Source: Carettochelys insculpta (taxonomy: Eukaryota; Chordata; Testudines; Carettochelyidae). Taken from it: a stretch of 64,000 bases of DNA. Of the stretch, positions 23,486 to 34,574 are shown in pieces (positions within the stretch are counted from its first letter, which is position 1; each line of letters begins with the position of its first letter). Under the pieces are notes generated by a model. It was not told where the DNA came from, ran no database searches, and saw nothing but the letters and a program-made list of their open reading frames with translations. The position numbers and the translations under genes were made by a program. The stretch lies in assembly GCF_033958435.1 (NCBI RefSeq), contig NC_134160.1, forward strand, positions 16,479,001 to 16,543,000. Reading direction: 5' to 3'.

Positions 23486-23903
23486 GGCTACGTCTACACT
23501 AGCCCAAAACTTTGAAATGGCCATGCAAATGGCCATTTCGAAGTTTACTAACGAAGTGCTGAAATACATATTCAGTGCTTCATTAGCATGTGGGTGGCTG
23601 CGGCACTTTGAAATTGACGTGGCTCGCTGCTGCGTGGCTTGTCCAGATGGGGCTCCTTTTCGAAAGGACCCTGGCTACTTCAAAGTCCATAGTAATAAGG
23701 GGACTTTGAAGTATGCGGGGTCCTTTCGAAAAGGAGCCCCATCTGGACAAGCTGCGCGGCGGCGAGCCGTGTCAATGTCGAAGTGCCGCGGCCGCCCGCA
23801 TGCTAATGAAGCGGTGAATATGTATTTCAGAGCTTCATTAGTAAACTTCGAAATGGCCATTTGCATGGCCATTTCGAAGTTTTGGGCTAGTGTAGACACA
23901 GCC
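23486..23903. mobile_element. Family-A foldback DNA transposon, copy A2
   Basis: A 418 bp near-complete palindrome with ends GGCTACGTCTACACTAGCCC and GGGCTAGTGTAGACACAGCC and an exact 3 bp duplication AAT (23483-23485 and 23904-23906). It interrupts the endonuclease part of the RTE LINE. The centre (about 23680-23710) is slightly shortened relative to A1, which explains the smaller size. The 186-codon frame across it arises because the palindrome lacks stops in that frame. Confidence 0.9.
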
Positions 23904-24712
23904 AATGAGTGCAAGATTAATGATAGTGAGATCTGAAGCAAAACCATTCAACATCTTGGTCATTTGGGTGTACGCACCCATGTCGGACAGTAAGGAAGAA
24001 AGAGATTGAGCTATTCTATGAAAACTTGACAAAGATTCTGGAGGAGATATTGAGGAGAGATGTGTTGATCATCAGAGAAGATTAGAACATGAAGGCTGGA
24101 ACAGATAACAAAGGCTGGGAGAGAGTCATGGGAAGGTTTGGATGGTGATTTGCAACACAAGATTTCAACAAAAGGACTGTAGGAAATGGACATGGTGATT
24201 GAATAACAGTAAGTCCAAGAACATGATAGATACAATAAGAGGATGGGTAACGTCAGAACAGCAGTGCTGAACTTTCCAAGGATATAGACTCGGACCACAG
24301 TCTAGTGATCACAAATATCAAGATGAAACTCAAGAGAAAGTGTAAGACACAATTTAAGAAAAGAAGTGATGAGGTGAGGCTAGGTGAGGAAGAAATAGCG
24401 CATGTGTACAGGGCAGTGTTCAAAGAGAAGATTAGGAGTGTGGCCACAGAGAAAGACCTAAATAAGAGAGTCAAAGGGATAGCAACTGCAATAAAAGAGG
24501 TAATTGAGAAGACTGTTCCAGAAGAAGAGAAGATCAATAAGAAGTGGATTATGCAGGAGACACTGAAGTTGGTCCAAGAGAAGAGAGCGTCGAAGATCAG
24601 AAGGAATGTTTCTGAGAGGGAGGAACAGCAATGTAGGGTGAAATGCAATGAGGTGAGGAAAGTGGCCAGAAAAGATATAGCAAAATGGTTAGAGGAGCAG
24701 TGTGACGATATA

Positions 24713-25423
24713 AGCCGTGTCTACACGTGCACGCTACTTTGAAGTAGCGGCACTAACTTCGAAATAGCGCCCGTCACGGCTACACGTGTTGGGCGCTATT
24801 TCGATGTTAACATCGACGTTAGGCGGTGAGACGTTGAAGCCGCTAACCCCATGAGGGGATGGGAATAGCGCCCTACTTCGAAGTTGAACGTCGAAGTAGG
24901 GCACGTGTAGACGATCCGCGTCCCGCAACATCGAAATAGCAGGGTCCACCATGGTGGCCATCAGCTGAGGGGTTGAGAGACGCTCTCTCTCCAGCCCCTG
25001 CGGGGCTCTATGGTCACCGTGGGCAGCAGCCCTTAGCCCAGGGCTTCTGGCTGCTGCTGCGGCAGCTGGGGATCCATGCTGCATGCACAGGGTCTGCAAC
25101 CAGTTGTCGGCTCTGTGGATCTTGTGTTGTTTAGTGCAACTGTGTCTGGGAGGGGCCCTTTAAGGGAGCGGCTTGCTGTCGAGTCTGCCCTGTGACCCTG
25201 TCTGCAGCTGTGCCTGGCACCCTTATTTCCATGTGTGCTACATTGGCGTGTAGACGTTCCCTCGCAGCGCCTATTTCGATGTGGTGCTGCACAACGTCGA
25301 TGTTGAACATCGACGTTGCCAGCCCTGGAGGACGTGTAGACGTTATTCATCGAAATAGCCTATTTCAATGTCGCTACATCAAAATAGGCTACTTCAATGT
25401 AGGCTTCACGTGTAGACATAGCT
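24713..25423. mobile_element. Family-B palindromic DNA transposon, copy B2
   Basis: A 711 bp copy closely matching B1 and B3, with 3 bp duplication ATA (24710-24712 and 25424-25426). It splits the RTE coding region: LINE sequence runs up to 24712 and resumes at 25424. The middle again keeps, on the minus strand, a start codon followed by MDPQLPQQQPE-like codons near 25080-25045, matching the transposase start in the longer relative. No complete coding capacity. Confidence 0.9.
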
Positions 25424-27131
25424 ATAGAGAGGTATTATGGCAAATGTAAGACCAGGGAGGTCTATAAAATGATTAGAAATATTAATAGGAAGTGGCAATT
25501 GAAGCAGATGATAATCAAAGATGAGAAGGAAGAGGTGCTCATGAACAAAGAGAAGATTGTTCAGTGATGGATGATGTATTGCACCGCTCTATGCAAAGTA
25601 AAGTACCAGAGTGTTTTGGAAAGACTGATCAAAGAACTGAAAGAGATATCTCCACTGAGCAATATGTAGAAGAAGGAAGTAGAAAGAGCAGTGAAATGAC
25701 TAAAAACCAAGAGCCCTGGAAATGATAAGATCACAGGAGAGATAATTAAATACAGCAGAGAAAGTAGGATTCAGGAAACACATGGTCTATGTAATATAGC
25801 ATGGAAAGAAGGGAAGGCACCTAAGGAATGGACAAGATCTATGCTAGTGACAATACACAAGAAAGGAAGTGCATTGGAGTTCAAGAATTACTGAACGATT
25901 GCCCTAATGAGTTATCTAGGCAAGGTGCTGATGATGATACTGGTGGAGAGACTAAGCTCACAGATAGAAGAACATCTAGCAGATGAATGAGTGGGGTTCA
26001 GGAAAGATAAAAGTATCATACAGCAGATATTGGCCCTAAGACTAATAGTGGAGAAAGCTCAATGAAAGAACATTTAAACTTGCTTTGTCAATTTTCAGAA
26101 GGCATTTGACAGTATAGATCAGAAAGCGACGTGGGCGGTGTTGGAATCATATGGAGTGGATAACAGACTGATGCGGTTGTTGAAGGATATCAGTGACAGG
26201 GAAGTTGGTTTAGAATGAGTAGAGGTATGAGACAAGGAGATCCGATATCTCCGAGTGTCTTCACTGCATACCTAGAGAGAACGATGGACAGTATCAAGGA
26301 CAAGGTGGAAGGGATATCTGTGCATGGGTAAAGAATTAACAACTTGAGATTTGTGGATGATATCCTTATCGCTGAGGAAGATGAGGAGAAGCCAGTTAAA
26401 ACAGTACAGGGTCTAAACGAGGAAGGGAAATGGTAGGGACTGATTATGAACATCAGTAAAACAAAAACAATGGCATTTGGAGATAAGGAAATAGTAAGAA
26501 AGATCAGTGTAGATGGAATTGAACTAGAGAACATAGAGAAGGTCATGTATCTGGAGAGCAACATAACATATGATCTAGATTATAGGAAGGAAATAGTGAT
26601 TAGATTAGGAAAAGCAAAAGCGAGTTTGAAGTCGATGGATAAGATCTGGCAAAGCAAAGCGATTAGCTTAGGAATGAAGCTGAGCAGCTTGAAAACGTGC
26701 ATTCAGCAGCGTGTTGTATGGATGTGAGACATGGATAATCATGAAATATTCAAAGACAAGAATATTAGTGTTCGAGGGGAGTTGTTATAGAAAGATTCTG
26801 AGAATAGGATGGATGCAGAAGGTCGTCAACAAGGAATTACATAAGAAAATACAACTGAAAGAGAACCTACTGAAGAAGGTTCTAAAATGCAAGTAACGGC
26901 TATTTGGGCATATTTGCAGAATCAACAACAAATGAAAAATCAAGACCCTGGTATTCAGCATAATGGACGGTTTGAATAGGAGAAGCAGACCCCACAGAGA
27001 ATGGGTAGATGATACAGTAGATCAGTGAGGAGTTAGTCTGCAGAAACTAAGCCACTCCACAGTGGACAGGGAAAGATGGAAGGAAATAGTAATGGAGACA
27101 TCAGGCACCAATAGGCACTGAACCCATAGCT

Positions 27132-27145
27132 GTTGTTGTTGTTGT

Positions 27146-27174
<29 letters not shown>
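27132..27174 (+). repeat. Trinucleotide tail (GTT)n(GAT)n
   Basis: About six TGT/GTT units are followed by eight or nine GAT units, directly at the 3' end of the RTE-type LINE. Short tandem tails are usual for RTE elements, so I take it as the element terminus. Confidence 0.85.
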
Positions 27175-27176
<2 letters not shown>

Positions 27177-27183
27177 AATTAGA

Positions 27184-28123
27184 TTCTTAAATTCATATTT
27201 AGGCACCTCAATAAAGGGCCTGTTTTTGGAGGTGTTGAGCCCCTACTGTTTCAGTGACACTGGTGTGGGCTGTGGGTGCTCAGGAATTCTGGGAGACAGT
27301 ATGCTAGGAGCCTCTGTGTGGATCCATGTTTGACAAGGCAGGTCAGGCTGTTTTCAATGTCTGGGGAGCCTTCTGGCCAGAAGAACATCCCATCAGTGCC
27401 AGCCACTCCTGAGAGGAACTTGAGGAGCAATGGACAGCCTGGTGGACAGCAGAATATCTCTTCTACTTTACATGTTCTCTCCTCCATCCCCTCTGACATG
27501 TGCAGTGCCTCATGGGCCCTGTACAGCAACTGGTAAGGTTTTTTTTTTAGTAGTGTAAGGTTGGGGACTGAAAGAAACAAACCCATGTGTCAGAAAGAGA
27601 AGGACTCACATCCACTTCTTACCCAGAAGATCCTAGGGAAGGAGATGGCCTTTTGGCAAAGGTTAAATGGGAGAGCCCATGGACAGTTAAAAGCATGGCT
27701 TTCTCCGACTGCGTTTGAACAAAGTAGAAGACATATGGAACCAGCTACTCCTATGCACTGTGGGCTGAACAAACCTCGATCTAACTAGAAACCAGTGCAA
27801 GGAACAAGAAGCAGCTGTTAAAGGCTTAAAGGAATGGAAGAAGACTTTTCAAAAGCACTTGAATGAGGAGCATAAGTCCTTTTGACTTTCAATGGGATAT
27901 GAGCTCTTAAGTCAGTCGGGCAAATTCTGCCCTTCACCATAAACACACAAGTATTTTCCAACTTTTCACAGAGATTTACAAGCATAATAGATTTGTTAGT
28001 TTACTTAATCCAACCTGCAGCCCTGCCTTTCGTTCATCATAATAATCGCAATTTTATCTATGAAGTGGGCCCCGCAAGTAACTGAGGGTCCTGTACAATA
28101 TCTCATAATAATTGAGGTAGGTT
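27184..28123. other. Unassigned DNA
   Basis: No gene or mobile element is recognised. Frames of 60-111 codons on both strands at 27250-27790 have no domain. A T-run lies at 27540-27548. Confidence 0.4.
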
Positions 28124-28196
28124 GTGAAACTAAAGTAGACATCCTTCAGTCTGCATAGACTATGGATCGTGCCCTTTATAGTTTCAATTGAGGACT

Positions 28197-30626
28197 TCAT
28201 TTACAGAGTCTACAGTGACTATGAAGACCCACAGGAGAGTGACAGTCCTTGCTGCATCTCTTGCAGGTGTGGTGGGTGTCTGGCAAGTCCTTAGTGTGCT
28301 TTCTGTGCGCTCTCTTCTCCTCTGCTAGCTGTCTGATCCTCATCTCGCCCTTCTGAAGGCCCTTCTGTAACCCCTGCCTCCATCTGCTGCGGTCGTCTGC
28401 TAGTTCTTCCCAGTTGTCCAGCTCGATGTCTACCTCTCTGAGGTCTCTCTTGCAGACATCTTTGTAGTGCAACTGGGGGCGTCCGGGAGGTCTTTTGCCA
28501 GAGGCTAGCTCACCATACAGGATGTCTTTTGGAATCCTTCCATCATTCATCCTGTGGACGTGGCCAAGCCAGCGGAGCTGATGCTGCCTGAGGAGGGTGT
28601 GCATGGTTGGGATTCCAGCTTGCTTGAGGACGGCAGTGTTGGTCACTCTGTCCTTCCATGATATTCCAAGGATGCGCCTGAGGCAGCGCAAGTGGAAAAC
28701 GTTCAGCCTCTTTTCCTGGCGGGCATACAGGGTCCAAGTCTTGCTGCCATAAAGGAGGGTGCTGAGGATGCAGGCTCTGTAGACTTGCATTTTGGTGTGA
28801 GTGTACAGCTTGTTGTTATTCCACACTCTCTTGCTGAGTCTGGACAGAGTTGTGGCTGCTTTTCCGATCCTCCTATTTAGCTCCGTGTCCAACGACAGGG
28901 TGTCAGTGATGGTGGACCCGAGGTACACGAACTCGTGGATGACCTCTAACGTATAATTGTCAATGCTGATTGATGGGGATTCAGCAATATCCTGACCGAG
29001 TACGTTTGTCTTCTTTAGGCTGATGGTAAGCCCAAAGTCCTTGCACGCTTTGGAGAACCAATCCAGCAGTTTTTGAAGCTGGTCTTCTGTGTGAGACACT
29101 ACAGCAGCATCGTCTGCAAACAGCATGTCTCTGATGAGGACTTCCTGCACCTTAGACTTAGCTTTCAGCCTTGAAAGGTTAAACAGTTTCCCATCAGATC
29201 TTGTGTGCAGCAAGATGCCCTCTGTTGAAGATCCAAAGGCACGCTTCAGGAGGAGTGCGAAGAAGATCCTGAACAACGTCGGAGCAAGCGCGCATCCCTG
29301 TTTGACGCCGCTCCTGATTCTGAAAGCATCCGATAATGCGCCGTCATATTGGATGGTTCCTTTCATGTCTTCGTGGAACGACTGGATCATCTTGAGTAAC
29401 CATGGAGGACAGCCTATCTTGTGGAGCAGCTTGAACAGACCATCCCTGCTGACCAAGTCAAAGGCCTTGATCAAGTCGATGAAGGTTATGTAGAGTGGCT
29501 TTCTCTGCTCCCTGCACTTCTCCTGCAGCTGCCTTAGAGAGAAGACCATGTCAACGGTAGACCTCTTTGCACGGAATCCGCACTGCGATTCGGGGTACAC
29601 CCTCTCAGCAATCTTCTGGAGTCTGCCAAGGATGACGCGAGCGAACAGTTTACCAGTGACGCTTAGGAGGGAGATTCCACGGTAGTTGTTGCAGTCGCTT
29701 CTGTCTCCTTTGTTCTTATACAATGTTACAATGTTAGCGTCACACATATCCTGTGGAACCTCACCCTCTTTCCAGCACAGGCACAGTAGCTCATGTAAGG
29801 GTTCCAGGAGAGTGTCCGTGGCACACTTGATTACCTCTGGTGGTATACCATCCTGGCCAGGGTCCTTTCCTGCTGCAATGCTGTTGATGGCTCTCTTCAG
29901 TTCATCCACAGTCGGTTCTTGATCCAGTTCATCCATTACTGGTAGGAGCTTGACGGCATCGAGGGCTGCGTCAACCACAACGTTCTTGTGTGAGTACAGC
30001 TCGGAGTAGTGCTCAACCCAGCGCTCCATCTGTTTGGCTTTGTCAGCGATGACTTCACCAGATTTGGATTTCAGAGGTGCCATCTTGTTCTGGGTGGGTC
30101 CTAATGCCTTCTTCATACCCTCGTACATTCCTCTCACATTACCAAAGTCAGCACAGGTCTGGATGCTGCTGCATAACTGGAGCCAGTGGTTGTTGGCACA
30201 GCGCCTGGCTGTCTGTTGTACTGTTCTTCTGGCCGCTCTAAGTGCTTGCTGGGTACTCTGGCTCAGTGAGTGTTTGTACTCCAGGAATGCAGCGCGCTTC
30301 TTTTCAATGACTGGAATCATCTCATTGGATTTAGCTTCGAACGAGTTGTTCGTGTTTCTAGTTCTTCTTCCAAACACCAACAAGGCCGTGTTGTAAACTG
30401 TATCCCTCAGATGTTGCCATTTGAATGTCACATCGGCGCCCCCCGGGCCGCAGTGCAGATTTTCCTGGAGGGTCTCTCTGAACTTTTCAGCTTTCTCCAA
30501 GTTTGCCATCTTTCTGGCGTCAATGCGGGGCCTTCCAGCAGGTTTAGAGTGGTTCAGCTTCTTCGGTCTCAGCTTGAGCTTAGAGCAAGCTAGCGAGTGA
30601 TCTGTGTCACAGTCAGCACTATGATA
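28197..30626 (-). pseudogene. LINE copy 1 reverse transcriptase and C-terminus
   Basis: An open frame of about 800 codons lies in the 3' two-thirds of the LINE ORF. From its N-terminal side it has a linker rich in basic residues, a PGQDGIPPEV segment, a KNKGDRSDCNNYRGISLLSV reverse transcriptase block, a FIDLIKAFD block, and the catalytic FADDAAV box near 29118. A WTLYARQEKRLNVFHLRCLR region follows, then a Cys/His-rich C-terminus (CKRCSKDCHS) like a zinc finger. The frame remains open to its stop at 28197. The first 18 codons of the longest frame come from the inserted copy, not from this gene. The endonuclease half is cut off at 30626 and continues at 33097. It would perform target-primed reverse transcription; the interruption makes it inactive. 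Confidence 0.85.
30615..30626. repeat. 12 bp target-site duplication, left copy
   Basis: AGCACTATGATA is repeated exactly at 33097-33108. It bounds the second LINE copy inserted into copy 1. Confidence 0.85.
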
Positions 30627-32289
30627 TATAGTTGTCAGTGCTGATTGATGGGGATTCAGCAACATCTTGACCAAGTACATTTGTCTTCTTTAGGCTGATG
30701 GTAAGCCCAAAGTCCTTGCACGCTTTGGAGAACCGATCCAGCAGTTTTTGAAGCTGGTCTTCTGTGTGAGACACTACAGCAGCATCGTCTGCAAACAGCA
30801 TGTCTCTGATGAGGACTTCTCGCACCTTAGTCTTAGCTCTCAGCCTTGCAAGGTTAAACAGTTTCCCATCAGATCTTGTGTGCAGCAAGATACCCTCTGT
30901 TGAAGATTCAAAGGCACGCTTCAGGAGGAGTGCGAAGAAGATCCCGAACAACGTCGGAGCAAGCACACATCCTTGTTTGACGCCGCTCCTGATTCTGAAA
31001 GCATCCGATAATGCGCCGTCATATTGGATGGTTCCTCTCATGTTTTCGTGGAACGACTGGATCATCTTGAGTAACCGTGGAGGACAGCCTATCTTGTGGA
31101 GCAGTTTGAACAGACCATCCCTGCTGACCAAGTCAAAGGCCTTGGTCAAGTCGATGAAGGCTATGTAGAGTGGCTTTCTCTGCTCCCTGCACTTCTCCTG
31201 CAGCTGCCTTAGAGAGAAGACCATGTCAACGGTAGACCTCTCTGCACGGAATCCGCACTGTGATTCGGGGTACACCCTCTCAGCAATCTTCTGGAGTCTG
31301 CCAAGGATGACGCGAGCGAACAGTTTACCAGTGACGCTTAGGAGGGAGATTCCACGGTAGTTGTTGCAGTCGCTTCTGTCTCCTTTGTTCTTATACAATG
31401 TTACAATGTTAGCGTCACGCATATCCTGTGGAACCTCACCCTCTTTCCAGCACAGGCACAGCAGCTCATGCAGGGGTTCCAGGAGTGTGTCCGCGGCACA
31501 TTTGATTACCTCTGGTGGTATACCATCCTGACCAGGGGCCTTTCCTGCTGCAATGCCGTCGATGGCTGTCTTCAGTTCATCCACAGTCGGTTCTTGATCC
31601 AGTTCATCCATTACTGGTAGGAGCTCGACGGCATCGAGGGCTGCATCAACCACAACATTCTCGCGTTAGTACAGCTCGGAGTAGTGCTCAACCCAGCGCT
31701 CCATCTGTTTGGCTTTGTCAGCGATGACTTCACCAGATTTGGATTTCAGAGGTGCCATCTTGTTCTGGGTGGGTCCTAATGCCTTCTTCATACCCTCGTA
31801 CATTCCTCTCACATTACCAAAGTCAGCACAGGTTTGGATGCTGCTGCATAACTGGAGCCAGTGGTTGTTGGCACAGTGCCTGGCTGTCTGCCGTACTGTT
31901 ATTCTGGCCTCTCTAAGTGCTTGCTGGGTACTCTGGCTCGGTGAGCGTTTGTACTCCAGGAGTGCAGCACGCTTCTTTTCAATGACTGGAATCATCTCAT
32001 CAGAGTTAGCTTCGAACCAGTCGTTCGTGTTTCTAGCTCTTCTTCCAAACACCGACAAGGCCGTGTTGTAAACTGTATCCCTCAGATGTTGCCATTTGGA
32101 TGTCGCATCGACGCCCTCATGGCCGCTGCACAGATTTTCCTGGAGGGTCTCTCTGAACTTTTCAGCTTTCTCCGAGTTTGCCGTCTTTCTGGCGTCAATG
32201 CGGGGCCTTCCAGCAGGTTTACAGCGGTACAGCTTCTTGGGTCTCAGCTTGAGCTTGGAGCAAACTAGCGAGTGATCTGTATTGCAGTC
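30627..32289 (-). pseudogene. Inverted 5' segment of LINE copy 2 (reverse transcriptase)
   Basis: Encodes the linker and most of the reverse transcriptase: the PGQDGIPPEV, FIDLTKAFD and FADDAAV blocks are all present and very close to copy 1. The frame is open from about 31653 to the inversion edge. It is broken near 31665 by a TCA-to-TAA type change that separates it from the 130-codon upstream piece (31666-32058). The C-terminal part is missing because it lies in the other orientation beyond 32290. It cannot make a functional protein. Confidence 0.85.
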
Positions 32290-33033
32290 AGCAACGAGTT
32301 TGTTTACCTCGGGTCCACCATCACTGACACCCTGTCGTTGGACACTGAGCTAAATAGGAGGATCGGAAAAGCAGCCACAACTCTGTCCAGACTCAGCAAG
32401 AGAGTGTGGAATAACAACAAGCTGTACACTCACACCAAAATGCAAGTCTACAGAGCCTGCATCCTCAGCACCCTCCTTTATGGCAGTGAGACTTGGACCC
32501 TGTACGCCCGCCAGGAAAAGAGGCTGAATGTCTTCCACTTGCGCTGCCTCAGGCGCATCCTTGGAATATCATGGAAGGACAGAGTTACCAACACAGCCAT
32601 CCTCGAGCAAGCTGGAATCCCAACCATGCACACCCTCCTCAGGCAGCGTTGGCTCCGCTGGCTTGGCCACGTCCACAGGATGAACGATGGAAGGATTCCA
32701 AAAGACATCATGTATGGTGAGCTAGCCTCTGGCAAAAGACCTCCCGGATGCCCCCAGTTGCGTTACAAAGATGTCTGCAAGAGAGACCTCAGAGAGGTAG
32801 ACATCGAGCTGGACAACTGGGAAGAACTAGCAGACAACCGCGGCAGATGGAGGCAGGGGTTACAGAAGGGCCTTCAGAAGGGCGAGATGAGGATCAGACA
32901 GCTAGCAGAGGAGAAGCGAGCACACAGAAAGCACAGTGAGGACTTGCCAGACACCCACTATATCTGCAAGAGATGCAGCAAGGACTGTCACTCTCGTGTG
33001 GGTCTTTATAGTCACAATAGACGCTGTAAATGA
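32290..33033 (+). pseudogene. 3' segment of LINE copy 2 (C-terminal domain)
   Basis: A sense frame ending at 33033 encodes the post-catalytic region (FVYLGSTITD, then the YARQEKRLNVFHLRCLR block) and the Cys/His-rich C-terminus (CKRCSKDCHSRVGLYSH). It is uninterrupted but has no start of its own: the first codons of the 253-codon frame come from inverted sequence. A ~60 bp 3' UTR follows. Confidence 0.85.
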
Positions 33034-33096
33034 AGTCTTAAATTGAAACTTTAAAGGGTGCGATCCATAGTCTGTGCAGACTGAAGGATGCCTACT

Positions 33097-33840
33097 AGCA
33101 CTATGATACCTCCATGTCAGAAGGATGTTTTTGAGGTTATTACGCCTAGTAATGACCACGTCTAGTTGATGCCAGTGCTTCAAGCATGGGTGTCTCCATG
33201 ACACTCTGTGCTGTGGCTTCGTTTGGAAGAATGTGTTTGTGATGCACCGATTGTGGTACGTGCACAGTTCAAGGAGACGCTGTCCATTGTCATTCATTTT
33301 TCCCACACCGAAGTGTCCTAAGCAGAAAGGCCATGAGGCCCAATCAGCTCCAACTCTTGCATTGAAGTCATCCAAGATGTACAGTTGTTCATGAGCAGGT
33401 ATTTGCGCTACAGCAGCACTAAGCACATCATAGAACTTGTCTTTTACTTCTGGTGTGGCGTACAGGGTTGGAGCATAAGCGCTGATCAGGTGGATGGGAC
33501 CGGCACAAGTTTGAAGCGTGATCTGAAGAAGTCTTTCTGATCCGCCCATGACTAATTTCACCATTTGTAGAAGGGTGTTTCTGACAGCAAAGCCAACACC
33601 ATGCTCTCTGGGTTGTTCTTGGGCTTTACTCTGCCAGAAAAAGGTGTAGTCCTTTTCCTTTAGAGATCCCGAATCTGCAAGCCGCGTCTCTTGCAGTGCG
33701 GTGATATCAGCTCGGAGCCTCTTCAGTTCCTCGTTGACGACAGCGGTCTTTCAGGTGTCACTGATGGCCTGAAGATCTTCAGTCAAGCTGGTCAGCATGG
33801 TCCGCACATTCCAGCAAGCAAGCTTAAATTGTTGATGTTT
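33097..33840 (-). pseudogene. LINE copy 1 endonuclease domain
   Basis: The N-terminal part of the copy 1 ORF, split from the rest by the inserted copy 2. Reading leftward it has a CWNVRTM start, ALQETRLADSG, GVGFAVRNTLL, SAYAPTL and a DDFNARVG motif. The last normally reads GDFN in apurinic-type endonucleases, so the first residue looks substituted. There is one in-frame TGA at 33751-33753, most simply a CGA-to-TGA change. Such endonucleases nick the target strand to prime reverse transcription. Apart from the insertion, the single stop and the substitution I see little decay, so this is a comparatively young copy. Confidence 0.8.
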
Positions 33841-34562
33841 CTCATTTCTTGTTGACTTTCTTATTGGTTTGCCTGGTGCCCAAATTTCAGTCACTTGTCA
33901 GATTCAGGAACCTTAAGCCTCACACACCCAGCGAGGCAGGTGAACTGTGGCGGGACAGTACCCTATTGGCTGGGGGCTGCCCAGCTTGAGGCGGGCGGTG
34001 ACTGTCCAGTGAGATGCAAGGGTCTCTCCCACCGTCGAAGGCAACCCCTGGCGCTCGTTCTCTACGCCAATTGAGCAAGAGCTTATAACCGGTATCTGTT
34101 GCCTCCCGTGTTGATGCAACGCTGTTCAGCGATGCCGGAGTACCTCTCTGGGTGCAAGCCTGGGCACTTATTATGGAGACTCTGGGCTGCCCAGACACCA
34201 GTGTCCCCCTCTCGGCTTTACTGATATAGTCCAAAGGAGAGGATAACCTCCACGTCTGGCACCAGCTCAGCTGCAGGAGTTGCCGGGACAGTGCCAGAAG
34301 TTGACACCGAATCTCCTTTGGACTCTACTCTGGATTTCCTGTCAGGGTTTACTCCCTTAGACTTCCTCCTTCCCAGGATAACCCACAAGGCAGTGGGGTG
34401 TGGAGAATATGGTTAAGGATCCCACTACTTCATACCTCCCTGTCACCATAGCTCCCTGTGGAGCAATGACCTTATATCCCCAGACCCTCCTCCCCACCTT
34501 TCGCTCCCCCCAGCTACCATCACCATAGGACCCTCCCAAACCCACTACCCCCATCAGAGAGA
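33841..34562 (-). other. 5' UTR of LINE copy 1
   Basis: This lies between the endonuclease start and the right-hand target duplication. It is CpG-containing, with no long conserved frame. A promoter would be expected here for a full-length LINE, but no defined motif could be assigned. Confidence 0.6.
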
Positions 34563-34574
34563 GTGAAACTAAAG

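Larger units (their letters stand above)
23250..27060 (+). pseudogene. RTE-type endonuclease/reverse transcriptase ORF, broken
   Basis: The coding region begins with an endonuclease start: near 23250 the frame encodes a WNV-type motif (ATTGGAATGTGGAACG), and near 23960 a VYAP-like segment follows copy A2. The reverse transcriptase region (about 25650-26700) has an AFDS motif near 26104 and FVDD near 26353, where functional enzymes have FADD. The best uninterrupted pieces are 24305-24742 (145 codons, cut by copy B2), 26446-26727 (93 codons) and 26711-26896. The C-terminal part carries a WMQKV-like motif near 26810. In life such a protein nicks target DNA and copies its own RNA at the nick. Several in-frame stops and indels exclude function. 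Confidence 0.75.
22993..27174 (+). mobile_element. RTE-type LINE, sense, with two nested foldbacks
   Basis: A non-LTR retrotransposon with an apurinic-type endonuclease followed by a reverse transcriptase. It ends in a (GTT)n(GAT)n tail at 27132-27174. A 9 bp repeat AAAATTAGA flanks it (22984-22992 and 27175-27183), a candidate target duplication. Removing A2 (23486-23903) and B2 (24713-25423) with their 3 bp duplications leaves about 3.05 kb, close to the length of RTE elements. The protein resembles the RTE-derived frames often labelled craniofacial development protein 2-like. Many stops and frameshifts make it dead. Confidence 0.75.
30627..33096 (+). mobile_element. Second LINE copy with 5' inversion (twin-primed)
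   Basis: The segment 30627-32289 reads antisense and matches copy 1 from about 28952 to 30614. The segment 32290-33096 reads sense and matches the complement of copy 1 from about 28938 down to its 3' end at 28136. Together they cover one 5'-truncated element whose 5' part is inverted. The unit is flanked by an exact 12 bp duplication. This is the classic outcome of twin priming during LINE integration. The 3' end on the + strand is at 33096. Confidence 0.85.
28136..34562 (-). mobile_element. Nearly full-length ~4 kb LINE, copy 1, antisense
   Basis: The 12 bp sequence GTGAAACTAAAG flanks the element exactly (28124-28135 and 34563-34574), giving firm ends. A second copy of the same family (30627-33096) is inserted within it. 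Without that insert and its extra 12 bp duplication, copy 1 is about 3.95 kb: a 5' UTR of roughly 700 bp at its right side, one ORF with endonuclease then reverse transcriptase, and a short 3' UTR. Single-ORF architecture and size suit the RTE superfamily, but I cannot assign the clade firmly without a tree. Confidence 0.85.

Noticed and set aside
27132..27174. Independent trinucleotide microsatellite locus
   Set aside because: It is exactly at the 3' end of an RTE-type LINE, where such tails are expected.
28197..30680. Intact 827-codon gene with the listed start
   Set aside because: The first 18 codons derive from the inserted second LINE copy across the target duplication, and the true N-terminal endonuclease lies beyond 33097. 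It is a split LINE ORF.
30619..31653. Independent 344-codon reverse transcriptase gene
   Set aside because: It is the inverted 5' segment of a twin-primed LINE copy and lacks both its N- and C-terminal parts.
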